DNA of 64,000 nucleotides from Desulfosporosinus sp. Sb-LF (GCF_004766055.1 NZ_SPQR01000004.1:1-64000), one strand, 5' to 3'; counted from the stretch's first letter, positions 25,933-34,938 are shown. The notes: a model not told the origin generated them from the sequence alone. Numbers and translations: made by a program.

Positions 25933-26102
25933 AGAATAATGCGACGTAGCGAATTACGTTTTAATTTCTACAAAAAAGCCACACCAATATAGTACTGTTC
26001 TCTTCTCAGTAATTTGAATGTTCGTCTCGACAATTCAAACACACGCATATTAAACAATCGTTTTGGAGAAATCTGATGTGGCGATTTTATGCTTCTTAAA
26101 TT

Positions 26103-26606
26103 TTATCGCGATTTAGTATTATTGAACCATTCAATCGTTGCTTTTCCATGCTCTTCAGGAATCTTGTTACTAACTTGTTCATGAAGCCATCCTAAAGTCT
26201 TATTGTTCAAATACTGTCTCATCTGGTCTTCTGCTTCTACCATTACAACTTTTATCAAGCAAGGACATTTTGTATATGTATCAGGTAGATTATGTTTATC
26301 TAACAATATCTCATTTTGTCTAATCTCTGCACATTGAAATAATGGAGTCATCCCTTCTACTGCTTCAACTATATTCCAAAAGGTTATGCTTTCTGGAATA
26401 CGTGCCAACTCATATCCCCCATTAACACCTGGAATTGACTTCACAATCCCGGCTTTCCTCAATTTTGTATATACTTTTGATAAATAAGTTTCTGAAACTC
26501 CCTGAAATTTCGCTAAATCTTTAATTCCAACAGCCTTTCCTGATGGAATATCTACCATATATAATAAACAATGTAATGCATACTCTACTCCTATGGAAAA
26601 TTGCAA
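26103..26606 (-). CDS. Rrf2-family regulator, probably iron-sulfur
   Basis: The best start is the TTG at 26606, 7 nt after AGGAGGTG, giving 167 residues that begin LQFSIGVEYALHCLLYMVDI; the longer frame adds 11 residues before the ribosome site. The N-terminus is an Rrf2 winged helix (GIKDLAKFQGVSETYLSKVY, then NGGYELAR wing). Cysteines in FQCAEIRQ and YTKCPCLIK (three in the C-terminal half) could hold a [2Fe-2S] cluster as in IscR/NsrR. The divergent flavin-enzyme gene and the large palindrome between them (26698-26740) suggest it controls that gene. Confidence 0.82.
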   Translation of the reverse strand: MQFSIGVEYALHCLLYMVDIPSGKAVGIKDLAKFQGVSETYLSKVYTKLRKAGIVKSIPGVNGGYELARIPESITFWNIVEAVEGMTPLFQCAEIRQNEILLDKHNLPDTYTKCPCLIKVVMVEAEDQMRQYLNNKTLGWLHEQVSNKIPEEHGKATIEWFNNTKSR

Positions 26607-26697
26607 TACAATCCACCTCCTAAATAATAAAGTCCCCACATAACACTTAATTATTTTTTGTCAATATAACATGATCTAATAGTAGATAATAACTATC

Positions 26698-26740
26698 TTT
26701 AATATATATTGACTTTTTTATAAAGTCAATATATATTAAA
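26698..26740. promoter_or_regulatory. 19-bp perfect palindrome between divergent genes
   Basis: TTTAATATATATTGACTTT (26698-26716) and AAAGTCAATATATATTAAA (26722-26740) are exact inverted repeats around TTTAT. It lies about 90 bp upstream of each of the divergent Rrf2 and flavin-enzyme genes. It could be a regulator dyad, a promoter-overlapping site or a hairpin; an operator for the Rrf2 protein is the simplest reading. Confidence 0.5.
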
Positions 26741-26821
26741 GTAGACAATACATATCGACGATATATCTTGTATCTTGTTGAGATTTGTATTGTTAATTAA
26801 TTATTAGGGGGAAATATACAA

Positions 26822-27196
26822 ATGCTTACAGAAAAGTTTTTTGATGTACTAAAAAAGGAAGGTGTAGTTTCAATAGTGTCATGGGGGATAGATGAACCGC
26901 ATGTGGTTAACACTTGGAACTCATATTTAGAGGTAACATCTGATGAAAGAATTTTAATTCCTGCTTATGCAATGCGTAGAACAGAAAAAAACGTAAATCA
27001 AAATAATAAAATAAAGATCGCTTTGGGTAGTAAAGAAGTTTTGGGCTATAAAGATTACCAGGGAACAGGCTTCATGATTGAAGGTACTGCAAAATACCTT
27101 GAGTCAGGTTCAGAATTCGATATGATGAAAGAAAAGTTCTCTTTTTTAACTAGAGTGTTAGAGATAACAGTTACATCAGCAAAGCAAATGCTTTAA
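26822..27196 (+). CDS. pyridoxamine 5'-phosphate oxidase-like flavin-binding protein
   Basis: The 124-residue split-barrel protein has the shape of PPOX-type FMN proteins: EGVVSIVSWGIDEPHVVNTW at the N-terminus, RILIPAYAMRRTEKNVNQNN in the middle and GTGFMIEGTAKYLESGSEFD towards the end. GGGGGAA precedes the ATG. Such short members bind FMN, F420 or haem and may act as reductases or sensors. It is divergent from the Rrf2 regulator and has its own terminator, so a regulated single-gene unit is likely. Confidence 0.78.
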   Translation: MLTEKFFDVLKKEGVVSIVSWGIDEPHVVNTWNSYLEVTSDERILIPAYAMRRTEKNVNQNNKIKIALGSKEVLGYKDYQGTGFMIEGTAKYLESGSEFDMMKEKFSFLTRVLEITVTSAKQML

Positions 27197-27249
27197 TTGT
27201 TATTGTTTTCTGATGTTTATTTTCTTGAATAATTTTTAACCCAACTGAC

Positions 27250-27293
27250 AAAGAAACCTTTGCGATATTTTACTATATTTCAAAGGTTTCTTT
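27250..27293 (+). terminator. terminator after the PPOX-like gene
   Basis: AAAGAAACCTTTG/CAAAGGTTTCTTT, a 13-bp perfect stem with an 18-nt loop and a flanking T-run. Confidence 0.7.
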
Positions 27294-27461
27294 AAACACA
27301 TATTTAGAAAATAAAACTAAGACCTCATTCACTACTGATGCGTCGCATTATAAGAATAATGGGAGTTTAAGGAAACAGGCGTGAATGTCTATAACAGGGA
27401 GTTTAGATTATTGTCATGGATGGTTACTTGGATAAGAATACTGGCCTTATCGGCTAATTAT

Positions 27462-27776
27462 CTAGTGAATAATTGACATATAAATCACTGTTCCAGCACC
27501 AATGCTTAGTAGCGCATTGTTTTTCCAATAATGTAGCACCATGATGCAGAGAATGGATGCTACCTCTGGAAACACAAGGGATGGGTTCATCAAATTGATA
27601 CCCTTAAGGCAATATACAACCAACAAACCGATTGCGTCATTGGGTAAAACCTTTCCGAGGTAAGTGATATAGGGATGATTTCCACTGTTATTCAGAAATA
27701 GAATAAACGGCAAAAAACTTGTTATAACCGTGCCAAGCGTTACCATGGTAATAATAATGAAGGTTTCAATATAGGT
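27462..27776 (-). pseudogene. azlD: AzlD-type branched-chain amino acid exporter subunit, start codon lost
   Basis: The frame encodes a small AzlD membrane protein: NDLTYIETFIIITMVTLGTV, then ITSFLPFILF and GNHPYITYLGKVLPNDAIGL with about four helices. The conserved N-terminus precedes the first in-frame ATG; at the expected start, GGAGG is followed by ATTATAATGATTTAACC, where a deletion of one base from ATG-AATGAT would explain the loss. A shorter product from the internal ATG at 27746 would lack the first helix part. It overlaps the end of azlC. Confidence 0.7.
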
Positions 27777-27783
27777 TAAATCA

Positions 27784-28458
27784 TTATAATCCCTCCACTG
27801 CCAGTTTCCTTTGAAAGATGGTCAACACTGCCAATATCGCAATCATGGAAGGAATAATGAAATAACTTGGCCCAAAAACAACCAAACAGATAACAGAACA
27901 TACAACACCGATAACAGCAGGTTTGTGGTTATTCGAAGTTTTCCATTGTCCTAGAAATATAACAACAAAAAGTGCAGTTAACACAAAATCAAGACCTTTG
28001 TATCAAAGGAAAACCGCCAAGAGCTGAACCGAGCACCCAATAAGCATGGTTAGGTAGTGTAATGAAAAACATAAACCAGTTACGATTTATTCCCTATGGT
28101 GGCTCTGTGGAGCAGATAATGGAGAATGTTTCATCGCACAAACCAAAGATAAGATATGGTTTGAATTTACCAGTGCCTCTGTACTTATCCAACATAGAAA
28201 TGCCATAAAACAAATGCCGTGCACTGACCATTAACTTTAATAGCAAGGCGTACACGGGATTATAAATCGAAGTGAGTAAAGTAATTGCTACATATTGTGC
28301 AGACCCAGCAAACGACATAAAGCTCATTAACACTGTCCAGCCAAAGCCATAACCCTTGATGTTCATTAAGATGTCATAGGCGATACCTAAGAACGTAAAT
28401 CCAGTAAATACAGGGATGGTATGGGGGAAAGCAGCTTTTAATGCTTTGGTTTTTCTTT
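27784..28458 (-). pseudogene. azlC: AzlC-type branched-chain amino acid exporter subunit, frameshifted
   Basis: The frame pieces read KALKAAFPHTIPVFTGFTFL, GYGFGWTVLMSFMSFAGSAQ, then ARHLFYGISMLDKY and, after frame changes around 28000-28090, LTALFVVIFLGQWK to the end. This is the AzlC permease, whose partner AzlD follows. No standard start codon lies before KALKAAF (ATT at the right distance from GAGGTG), and the middle is frameshifted. It is inactive. Confidence 0.75.
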
Positions 28459-28474
28459 CAATTTCAGCACCTCA

Positions 28475-28683
28475 TTACACTTCATCAATGGGCACATAGA
28501 CCGTTCTTTTTTCAGTTCCCATAACCATACTTGTTTCAACCTTGCTAACAGTGGGATTCTGCATTAATGAATCAATAATAAAATCCCTATAGCTCGACAT
28601 ATCCTTTGCAACAATCTTAAGCAGATAGTCGTGGCTTCCTGTAAGTGTGTAACATTCTTGAACCTGTGGTAACCGCTGTAAAC
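28475..28683 (-). pseudogene. 3' part of an Lrp/AsnC-family regulator
   Basis: The minus strand encodes LQRLPQVQECYTLTGSHDYL, then LKIVAKDMSSYRDFIIDSLM and the end of the RAM ligand-binding domain, ending with TAA at 28475. The helix-turn-helix half is missing: at 28683 the sequence passes into unrelated DNA and the 95-bp element. Lrp regulators commonly control azlCD, which follow here, so the whole unit has been inactivated together. Confidence 0.75.
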
Positions 28684-28713
28684 CCAGCGATGGCGTTCGA
28701 ACTTACACTCTGT

Positions 28714-28800
28714 CACTATAAAAGACAATCACTCTCACAAACCCGCTCATATCAAGGCTTTCTGCTTAACACCTATATAGAGCATTATTACGTACTCCAC
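28714..28800. repeat. 95-bp dispersed element, copy 2
   Basis: CACTATAAAAGACAATCAC through CCGCTCATATCAAGGCTTT and ACCTATATAGAGC to CTCCAC; a diverged copy of 7950-8044 and 31567-31662. It lies next to the break in the Lrp-family gene, so it may be the agent of that break. Confidence 0.45.
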
Positions 28801-28966
28801 AAGACGACCGGCTGGTGGGCGCACCCATGGAGGTCTGAACAGTCTTGTAATCTGCATCGTCGTATGGCAGATACCAGCTACCTTGTGCTCTTGTAACTGT
28901 GGTCCGTGAACAACGAGAGATTTAGACACGGTTCGTTCCTGTAATCAAATCTTTCTTCAAAGTTAA

Positions 28967-31162
28967 TTACTTTCTAAATCGAACAAAAAATGTTGTCCCT
29001 GTTGTACCAGTTTCAATTTCAATTTTCGCATTATGTCTTGCTACAATGCTGTAACAAACCGCTAATCCTAGACCTGTTCCATTTTCCTTTGTTGTAAAAA
29101 ATGGGGTGCCGATTTTCCCAAGCACTTCTGGTGTTATTCCTTTACCATCATCCTCTACCGACAATACAATTTCATCTTCCTCCATAAACGTTCTTATTTT
29201 CATAGTTCCACCAGGGGACATTGCTTGCGAGCCGTTTAGAACAAAGTTGAGAATTAATTGTCGGATTTCCTTTTCGTCTAGAGGGATTTCCGAGACTTCT
29301 TCTAGTTCCATTTGTATGTATTTGTCGGTAACCAATCCATCCGCTTGGATTAACGGGAATATGTGTTCAACTATTTCTTTTAGGCTTTGCACTTTTAATT
29401 CTACAACCCTATCTTTCGCTAAGGAAAGGAACTCTGTAATAATTGAATTTGCCCTGTCTAGCTCATCAATCATTAGAGCAAACTGGCTATTATATTTAGA
29501 AAACTCTTGCTTACTACCAAGCAGTTGCAGATACCCTCGAATGGTAGTCATCGGGTTCCTGACTTCATGGCCGATGCCTGCTGCCACCGCACCCACAAGG
29601 CTCAATTTATCTAGGCGAGCCATTTCTTTATCCATTCTATTTTTCATTACTTCTTCTTTAGACTCGATTAGTTCTTTTTCTTTTGCCTTTTTTTCTGTAA
29701 TATCAATCCAATAAACCGAAATACCTTCACTTGTAGGATAGACATTGTACTCATAATATCTATCGGTTAATATACCTGATAATTCAAATTGGATACTCTC
29801 GCGCTCAGACATTACATAACGAAAGTTGTTTTCAATTTGTGAACCTTTTAGATGTAAGAACTTATCCCAGATATTTATGTTTAAAAGTTCATGAGGCTCA
29901 TAACCCATATTATTAGCTGCTCGGTTGTTGATAAATATAAAACGCCATTCTTTACTAAGATAAAAGAACCCGTCATTAATACTCTCTATAATTTCAGTAT
30001 TAAGGCGTTGAGATTTATCTAACTCCTCTTCCATCCAATTGCGTCCCGTAATATCATGGTTGGTTTCAATCACAATTTTGTGCCCTAGTTCATTCAAAAT
30101 GACCTGATGTCTCGTCTCGACAAGTAATTTTTTTCCATCTTTTCTAGTGTGTTCTATTTCACCGTTCCAAAAGCTATCTCTTTTCAAGATCGATTTAATA
30201 TTATCAATATTACTTGGATATAAGGTTTTAAACAGGTCCTGACTGATGTGTCCGATAACCTCTTCACAGCTATACCCATACATCAGCTCTGCTCCTTTAT
30301 TCCAATATATAATACCTCCATTTAAGTCCCATGCAAAAATCGCTTCAGTAGAAAGGTCTAACATGTTCTTCTGCCTATTCAATAATTCCTTTTGCTGTTG
30401 GATTAGTTCTTGTTTCTGTTGAATTATAATCTCATTTTGTTGTTCTATTATTTGATTTTTCAAAACCCTTTCCGTTGCCTCTGTAGTAGTTAACAACATG
30501 TATTTTATCTTTCCACTTTCAAATATAGGTGTTCTAATGGTATCCCAATAAGTTATGCCTCTTGCAAATTTATTTAATCTTATTTCTCTATGATAGCTGG
30601 TCTTTCCTGTTTCAAGGGCAGTATTAGTAACAACTTCAGATTCGGTTCCTACATATCCGGTTATGATCTTACTAATAGGTAAACCTAAACTAGTTTCTTC
30701 ATTGAATGGAGAATCATGAAAATCAAGATAGTTTTGATTTACTCTAAGCATTATTGAATCTGGTACACTGTAAATAGCTGCACCCACTATATTATCAAGT
30801 AATGTTTGTTTCACGAAGCTGAGCTTGTCGTCAAGTCGGGAATTTGGTTTTTCAACAAAAGTATATATTTGCTCATTTGTATCTTTATCATAAAAAAGTG
30901 ATATGTTTACTTCTCGCGGTTCAAGGAACTTTGTAAATATATACCCAGCATAATAATTGTGGATATTCTCAAGAAGAATTTGTGAATTAATTCTTAACAT
31001 CTCTCCTATTTCCACGAGTGATTTTCCTATCAGATTATCCATAGGTTCATCCATTGAACGCCCAGTAAGCTCGAGAAAACCATTTCCTATTTCGGTTACG
31101 ATATTATGAGATGAAACTATATAAGAATCTTCAGTATTTAAAATATCTACTTTAGATTTCAC
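28967..31162 (-). CDS. multi-PAS sensor histidine kinase
   Basis: GGGGGA followed by a GTG at 31162 is the best start, giving 731 residues (a longer frame reaches an ATG at 31273 without a good ribosome site). There are three PAS-like regions: DNIVGAAIYSVPDSIMLRVN, DLSTEAIFAWDLNGGIIYWN and IIESINDGFFYLSKEWRFIF. A glutamine-rich coiled-coil linker lies between the first two. It ends with a HisKA box GIGHEVRNPMTTIRGYLQLL (phosphoaccepting His) and a HATPase domain with N, G1 (DDGKGI) and G2 (GTGLGLAV) boxes. There is no membrane segment, so it is a cytoplasmic kinase, like sporulation-type KinA/ KinE. No response regulator is adjacent, which fits an orphan kinase. Confidence 0.9.
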   Translation of the reverse strand: MKSKVDILNTEDSYIVSSHNIVTEIGNGFLELTGRSMDEPMDNLIGKSLVEIGEMLRINSQILLENIHNYYAGYIFTKFLEPREVNISLFYDKDTNEQIYTFVEKPNSRLDDKLSFVKQTLLDNIVGAAIYSVPDSIMLRVNQNYLDFHDSPFNEETSLGLPISKIITGYVGTESEVVTNTALETGKTSYHREIRLNKFARGITYWDTIRTPIFESGKIKYMLLTTTEATERVLKNQIIEQQNEIIIQQKQELIQQQKELLNRQKNMLDLSTEAIFAWDLNGGIIYWNKGAELMYGYSCEEVIGHISQDLFKTLYPSNIDNIKSILKRDSFWNGEIEHTRKDGKKLLVETRHQVILNELGHKIVIETNHDITGRNWMEEELDKSQRLNTEIIESINDGFFYLSKEWRFIFINNRAANNMGYEPHELLNINIWDKFLHLKGSQIENNFRYVMSERESIQFELSGILTDRYYEYNVYPTSEGISVYWIDITEKKAKEKELIESKEEVMKNRMDKEMARLDKLSLVGAVAAGIGHEVRNPMTTIRGYLQLLGSKQEFSKYNSQFALMIDELDRANSIITEFLSLAKDRVVELKVQSLKEIVEHIFPLIQADGLVTDKYIQMELEEVSEIPLDEKEIRQLILNFVLNGSQAMSPGGTMKIRTFMEEDEIVLSVEDDGKGITPEVLGKIGTPFFTTKENGTGLGLAVCYSIVARHNAKIEIETGTTGTTFFVRFRK

Positions 31163-31566
31163 TTTATATTCCCCCAAAATGAACTTTAGATTCATTATAT
31201 CAAAAGGCATACGAGTAACCCAATCCTTTGACATGGCATTAGAGATACAACTTAAGAAGCCCTTGTAAAACATTTGAAAATGTAAACTCTCTTCTCCGAT
31301 TATCGTAACTAGTCATTTGTATCTAATCATATGTTTGAATAGAAATTGTCGAATTATACCGAGGCTAATTTTCCACACATACATCGCTCGCAATGATACA
31401 AATCAATTTCCTTCCGTAAGAGTACTTTCGGATCGGCCAGACTTTTCCAATCTAACATTTCTACATTTTCCTCTCATATCCCTCCATGATAGCAAAAATA
31501 ACCTAAGAAAAAACAAAAAATGCCAGTTCGTTTATTGAACGATCAGGCTCAATATATTCCCCTGTA
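31163..31566. other. no gene seen upstream of the kinase
   Basis: Short frames only. This stretch should hold the kinase promoter, but no convincing -35/-10 pair could be fixed by eye. Confidence 0.3.
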
Positions 31567-31679
31567 CACTATGACACCATAAAAACAACATCTTACTCTA
31601 TAATCCGCTCATACCAAGGCTTTCACTCAACCCCGATATAGAACTATTAAGCACTCCACGTGCGTTGACGTTACTTCAA
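31567..31679. repeat. 95-bp dispersed element, copy 3, plus inverted 26-bp repeat
   Basis: CACTATGACACCATAAAAAC through CCGCTCATACCAAGGCTTTC and CCGATATAGAAC to CCACGTG (31567-31662), followed at once by CGTTGACGTTACTTCAATGTA, a diverged complement of the 26-bp repeat. The same two parts occur 34 nt apart at 7950-8103. Confidence 0.5.
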
Positions 31680-31687
31680 TGTAATAG

Positions 31688-31722
31688 AAAAGTCACCTAA
31701 ACAATAGTTATAGGCGACTTTT
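31688..31722 (-). terminator. terminator for the glutaredoxin-like gene
   Basis: AAAAGTC-A-CCTA pairs with TAGG-C-GACTTTT around a 10-nt loop, about 35 nt after the stop codon at 31755 on the minus strand; the last bases form the T-run on that strand. Confidence 0.5.
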
Positions 31723-31754
31723 AGGGCTGAGTTTCGTTACAGTCCCGCCTGTTC

Positions 31755-31991
31755 TCAGAAATCTTGGAAGACCTCTTCGAATTCAGCGGACGAGAAACGC
31801 ATTAAAATTCGTTCTCCCACAACGGTTACGGGTCCGCCAGGTGCACTGGCCACTTTTAACCTTTCTTTTAAGTTTTTGGGAATTAGAACATTTTTCTCAG
31901 TAAATGAAATTCCTTTACCCGAAAGGAATTGCTTGGCGCGAAAACAGTTTGGTCAAAGGGGTACAGTATACATAATCACTTCTGGCTTCAT
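31755..31991 (-). CDS. glutaredoxin/NrdH-like protein, candidate selenoprotein (UxxC)
   Basis: GGAGTG lies 7-8 nt before the ATG at 31991; the frame runs 78 codons to TGA at 31755 and has one internal stop, TGA at 31955-31953 (codon 13). Read through, it gives MKPEVIMYTVPL-U13-P-N-C16-FRAKQFL, then SGKGISFTEKNV and a C-terminal thioredoxin-like part with GGPVTVVGE. In glutaredoxins the sequence YT-P-CP-C is the active site, and the TGA replaces exactly its first, nucleophilic cysteine, where selenocysteine is most useful. The rest of the frame is intact, with the conserved cis-proline region. A strong hairpin at 31930-31908 fits a bacterial SECIS. It lies near a (truncated) selD. A nonsense mutation is the alternative. 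Confidence 0.68.
31908..31930 (-). promoter_or_regulatory. candidate bacterial SECIS element of the glutaredoxin-like gene
   Basis: On the minus strand AAUUCCUUU (31930-31922) pairs perfectly with AAAGGAAUU (31916-31908) around the loop CGGGU. The loop begins 32 nt after the TGA, with G in the first two loop positions, as in bacterial SECIS elements. It shares the loop pattern C-G-N-G-U with the hairpin in the CMD gene at 10347-10368. Confidence 0.52.
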
Positions 31992-32186
31992 GAGTGTCAC
32001 TCCTTAATCATCCGTTCTGTCTTCAGGGTACCACATCTTACTTTTTCCGTCATATAGCTATCTATCTGAAGAACCCTGACCCTTGCCCTTAACAATTGAT
32101 TAATCAACCGGTATATATTCGTCTTTGGAAAAGTGGAAACAAAGGGACGGTTCTGCTAGACCACTTTTTGCTGCTGAATAATTAGA

Positions 32187-32867
32187 TTAGAACGATTTCG
32201 ATTTGAGAAAGATCGAGAAACTTCTGGTGGCTGGAGAAAATATCTTGTTCTTATGATAAATAATATTAAACATTCTATAGAAGCCTAATCCTTCTATTGG
32301 AATACAGACAATTCCCGAATTACTGATAACCGTAAATCCAGAAACTATGGAGACTCCTAAACCGGCACTTACTGCTTGTTTTACCGCTTCGGTATTGTTT
32401 AATTCTAAAGAAATGCTCACTTTAACCCATGGTTGGCAAGGATATTCTCGATAATTGACCTAGTGCTTGAACCGCGCTCACTAAATATAAATTGTTCATT
32501 TTCTAAGTCACTTACGTGAACGCTGGCTTTATTAACCCATGGATGCTTATCTGGGACGACTAAGAACAATTCATCTTTCAGCCACGGTTCTACACGGAGC
32601 TCTGGTGGACAAATTATTTCTTCTCCGATGATGCCGATATCGAGACTATTTGCATTAACCATCTCTACTATTCTCTGACTGTTGGCTATCTCTAATTTAG
32701 GAACAATTCCTGGATAAATAGATTTGTAAATGCCCAAAGTCTTAGGTAATAAATAGACACCTGGAGTTGTGCTTGCACCTATTAATAATCTGCCCTTGTG
32801 GCATCCATTTAGTTCTTCAATGGCATGTATATCCTCGTCAATTAAAAAGGAAATCTTTTGGGAATAA
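32187..32867 (-). pseudogene. LysR-family regulator, lacking the DNA-binding domain and frameshifted
   Basis: The minus strand encodes the effector domain: HAIEELNGCHKGRLLIGAST, then TPGVYLLPKTLG, NSLDIGIIGEEIICPPELRV and, in a second frame after about 32420, NNTEAVKQAVSAGLGVSIVS to a stop at 32187. The helix-turn-helix that should precede is absent: the homology ends at about 32867, exactly where the truncated selD begins on the other strand. It cannot bind DNA as it stands. It resembles CysL/CbbR-type members. Confidence 0.75.
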
Positions 32868-33806
32868 AGAAAAAGCGTCGTTCCGGCCTCAGCCGACGAC
32901 GCTGCAGTCTATAAAGTGAATGATTCTCTAGCTATTGTGCAATCAGTGGATTACTTTACTCCTGTCGTAGATGATCCATATACATTTGGTTTAATCACAG
33001 CAGCGAATTCTTTAAGTGACATTTATGCGATGGGTGCTCAGCCGCTTTTCGCGCTAAATATTGTTGGCTTCCCTTCTAAAAAACTTCCCATGGACGTGCT
33101 TGCGGAGATTTTAAAGGGTGGAGCAGCGAAGGCCGCTGAAGCTGGGATTAGCGTTATAGGTGGTCACACTATCGACGATCCTGAACCTAAATATGGAATG
33201 GTCGTTACGGCAGTCATTAATCCATCTCAGGTAGTTACGAATGCTGGAGCCAAAGCTGGAGATATGCTCGTTTTAACCAAACCTTTGGGGCTGGGGATCA
33301 TAACCACAGCTATGAAAAAAGGCCTTGTTAGTCAGGAGGTTATGTCTGAAGCGATTGGGGTTATGAGTACCCTTAATAAGCGTGCGGCTGAAGCTATGGT
33401 GAAGGTCGGCGTTAACGCTTGTACTGACATTACAGGTTTCGGCTTTCTTGGACATTTACATGAAATGGCGAAAGCCAGTCGTCTGGGGGCGAAGATTTTC
33501 CTGTCTGATGTGCCAGTGATTCATGAGGCCTGGAATCTGATTAAGAATAATTCCGGAGTCGTACCTGGCGGCACACGCAAGAACTTAGATTTCCTTAAAG
33601 AAGACCTAATTATAACCCAAGACATCACTGAAAACGATTTACTCGTTTTGGCAGACGCCCAAACCTCTGGCGGTCTATTGATCTCAGTAAATGAAGAAAA
33701 GTTGTCAAACCTTCTCCAGAGCCTGAAAAAGGCTGGAGTTCAAACAATCGCTGTCGTGGGTAAAATGGTACAGGATGATGCATTTAAGTTGGAAATATCT
33801 AAGTAA
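32868..33806 (+). pseudogene. selD: selenide, water dikinase (SelD), N-terminally truncated
   Basis: The frame reads ASADDAAVYKVNDSLAIVQS, then VDYFTPVVDDPYTFGLITAA and SDIYAMGAQPLFALNIVGFP, followed by GGHTIDDPEPKYGMVVTAVI, CTDITGFGFLGHLHEMAKAS and DAQTSGGLLIS. This is SelD, which makes selenophosphate from selenide and ATP for selenocysteine and selenouridine synthesis. The first 50-60 residues, with the glycine-rich loop and the catalytic Cys/Sec and Lys, are missing; a GTG at 32916 would start inside the conserved body. The truncation point coincides with the broken LysR gene. A full copy elsewhere would be required for selenoprotein synthesis. Confidence 0.85.
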
Positions 33807-33819
33807 TCGAGGTCATAAT

Positions 33820-34700
33820 ATGACGACTTTATTGCTATTCGTTCTTTTTGCCCTGGGATTAATTGGAGGTTTTTTTCCAGGCTTCTAGGGATTGGTGGAG
33901 GAATCATCATGGTCCCCTTATTACTTTATGTGCCTTCATTAATCGGCCTTGAAGCCATTTCTATGAAAACGGCTGCCGCTATTACAATAGTTCAAAGTAT
34001 GGCCGGGTCTTTTTCGTGGCTAGTTGTTCATAAAAAAAACAAGTTTGTTCACCCAAAACTCATTATTTATATGGGTAGTGGTGTTGTTTTTGGTGCGCTG
34101 ATGAGCTCTTATTTCTCCAAGCAGATTAACGGTGAGGTAATGCTGGGAATCTTTGCAGGTATGGCACTAATAGCTACCGTGTTAATGTTTATACCTATTA
34201 AAAAAGATGATGATTTACCGGTTGAAAACGTGTAGTTTAACAAATATATCGCTTTTTTCGTTGCTTTGTTGGTAGGCATATAAGGAGGAATTGTTGGCCA
34301 AGGCGGTGCGTTTATTTTAATTCCGCTGATGCTCTATGTTCTTAAAATACCTACAAGGATTGCACTTGGCACTTCAGTGGCAATAACGTTTCTTTCCGCA
34401 TTGGCAGGATTCATTGGAAAGTGGGGAACGGGACAAATCCCCTTCGTAATGGCTACAGTCCTGGTTGCCGGTGCATTGATGGGGGCGCAACTGGGGGGAC
34501 GTTTAAGTAGCCGGTTAAAAACGGCAAGTCTTCGAATAATTTTAAGTCTACTTATTGCTTTTACGGCTTTAAAGATGTGGTTTGAATTAAGCCCCATTGT
34601 AGGCTACCTTTTCACGATAGGGTTAGCACTTTTGATGCTAGTATTCCTTAATGCAAAAAGGAAACAAAAAGAGATAAATAAACTAACAACCAAAACTTGA
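33820..34700 (+). pseudogene. TauE/SafE-family anion permease, interrupted
   Basis: An ATG at 33820, 14 nt after the selD stop, begins MTTLLLFVLFALGLIGGFFP and meets a stop; after a frame change it continues GIGGGIIMVPLLLYVPSLIG, then a TAG at 34233. The second half follows as GGIVGQGGAFILIPLMLYVL, with GTSVAITFLSALAGFIGKWG, to 34700. The two similar halves each carry the family's GIGGG-like motif. Three lesions inactivate it. TauE/SafE permeases export sulfite or organosulfonates; a selenium-related role has been suggested by linkage to selD but is not shown. Confidence 0.75.
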
Positions 34701-34938
34701 GTGGACAATGGAACTCGTCTCATCCAGATAATCCATCCACTTTTCGAGAGTGACCTATGTCGGTTTCACAAAGGTTCTACCCACTGTACTCAATGTGGCC
34801 TATGTGTTGGTGCATGCCCTTCCTTTTCTTTAGAGTTACCGCAAAACACGAAAAAACCTCGGGAGATTACTCAAGAAATAACTATTAAAAGCCAAACCTA
34901 CATAAAGAGCTGGCAGTGTTTGTGCCAGCTCTTTATGT
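34701..34938 (+). pseudogene. ferredoxin-like 4Fe-4S fragment
   Basis: The frame includes LIQIIHPLFESDLCRFHKGS and THCTQCGLCVGACPSFSLEL, with a C-x2-C-x2-C-x3-CP iron-sulfur motif as in bacterial ferredoxin domains. There is no convincing start and the frame ends in the terminator hairpin. It looks like the 3' end of an iron-sulfur oxidoreductase gene. Confidence 0.4.

Noticed and set aside
22432-34700. Other in-frame stops as possible selenocysteine codons (DUF2935, TauE/SafE, azlC)
   Set aside because: These genes have TAG/TAA stops or frameshifts, stops are not at cysteine positions, and no SECIS-like hairpin follows, so ordinary decay is the better explanation.
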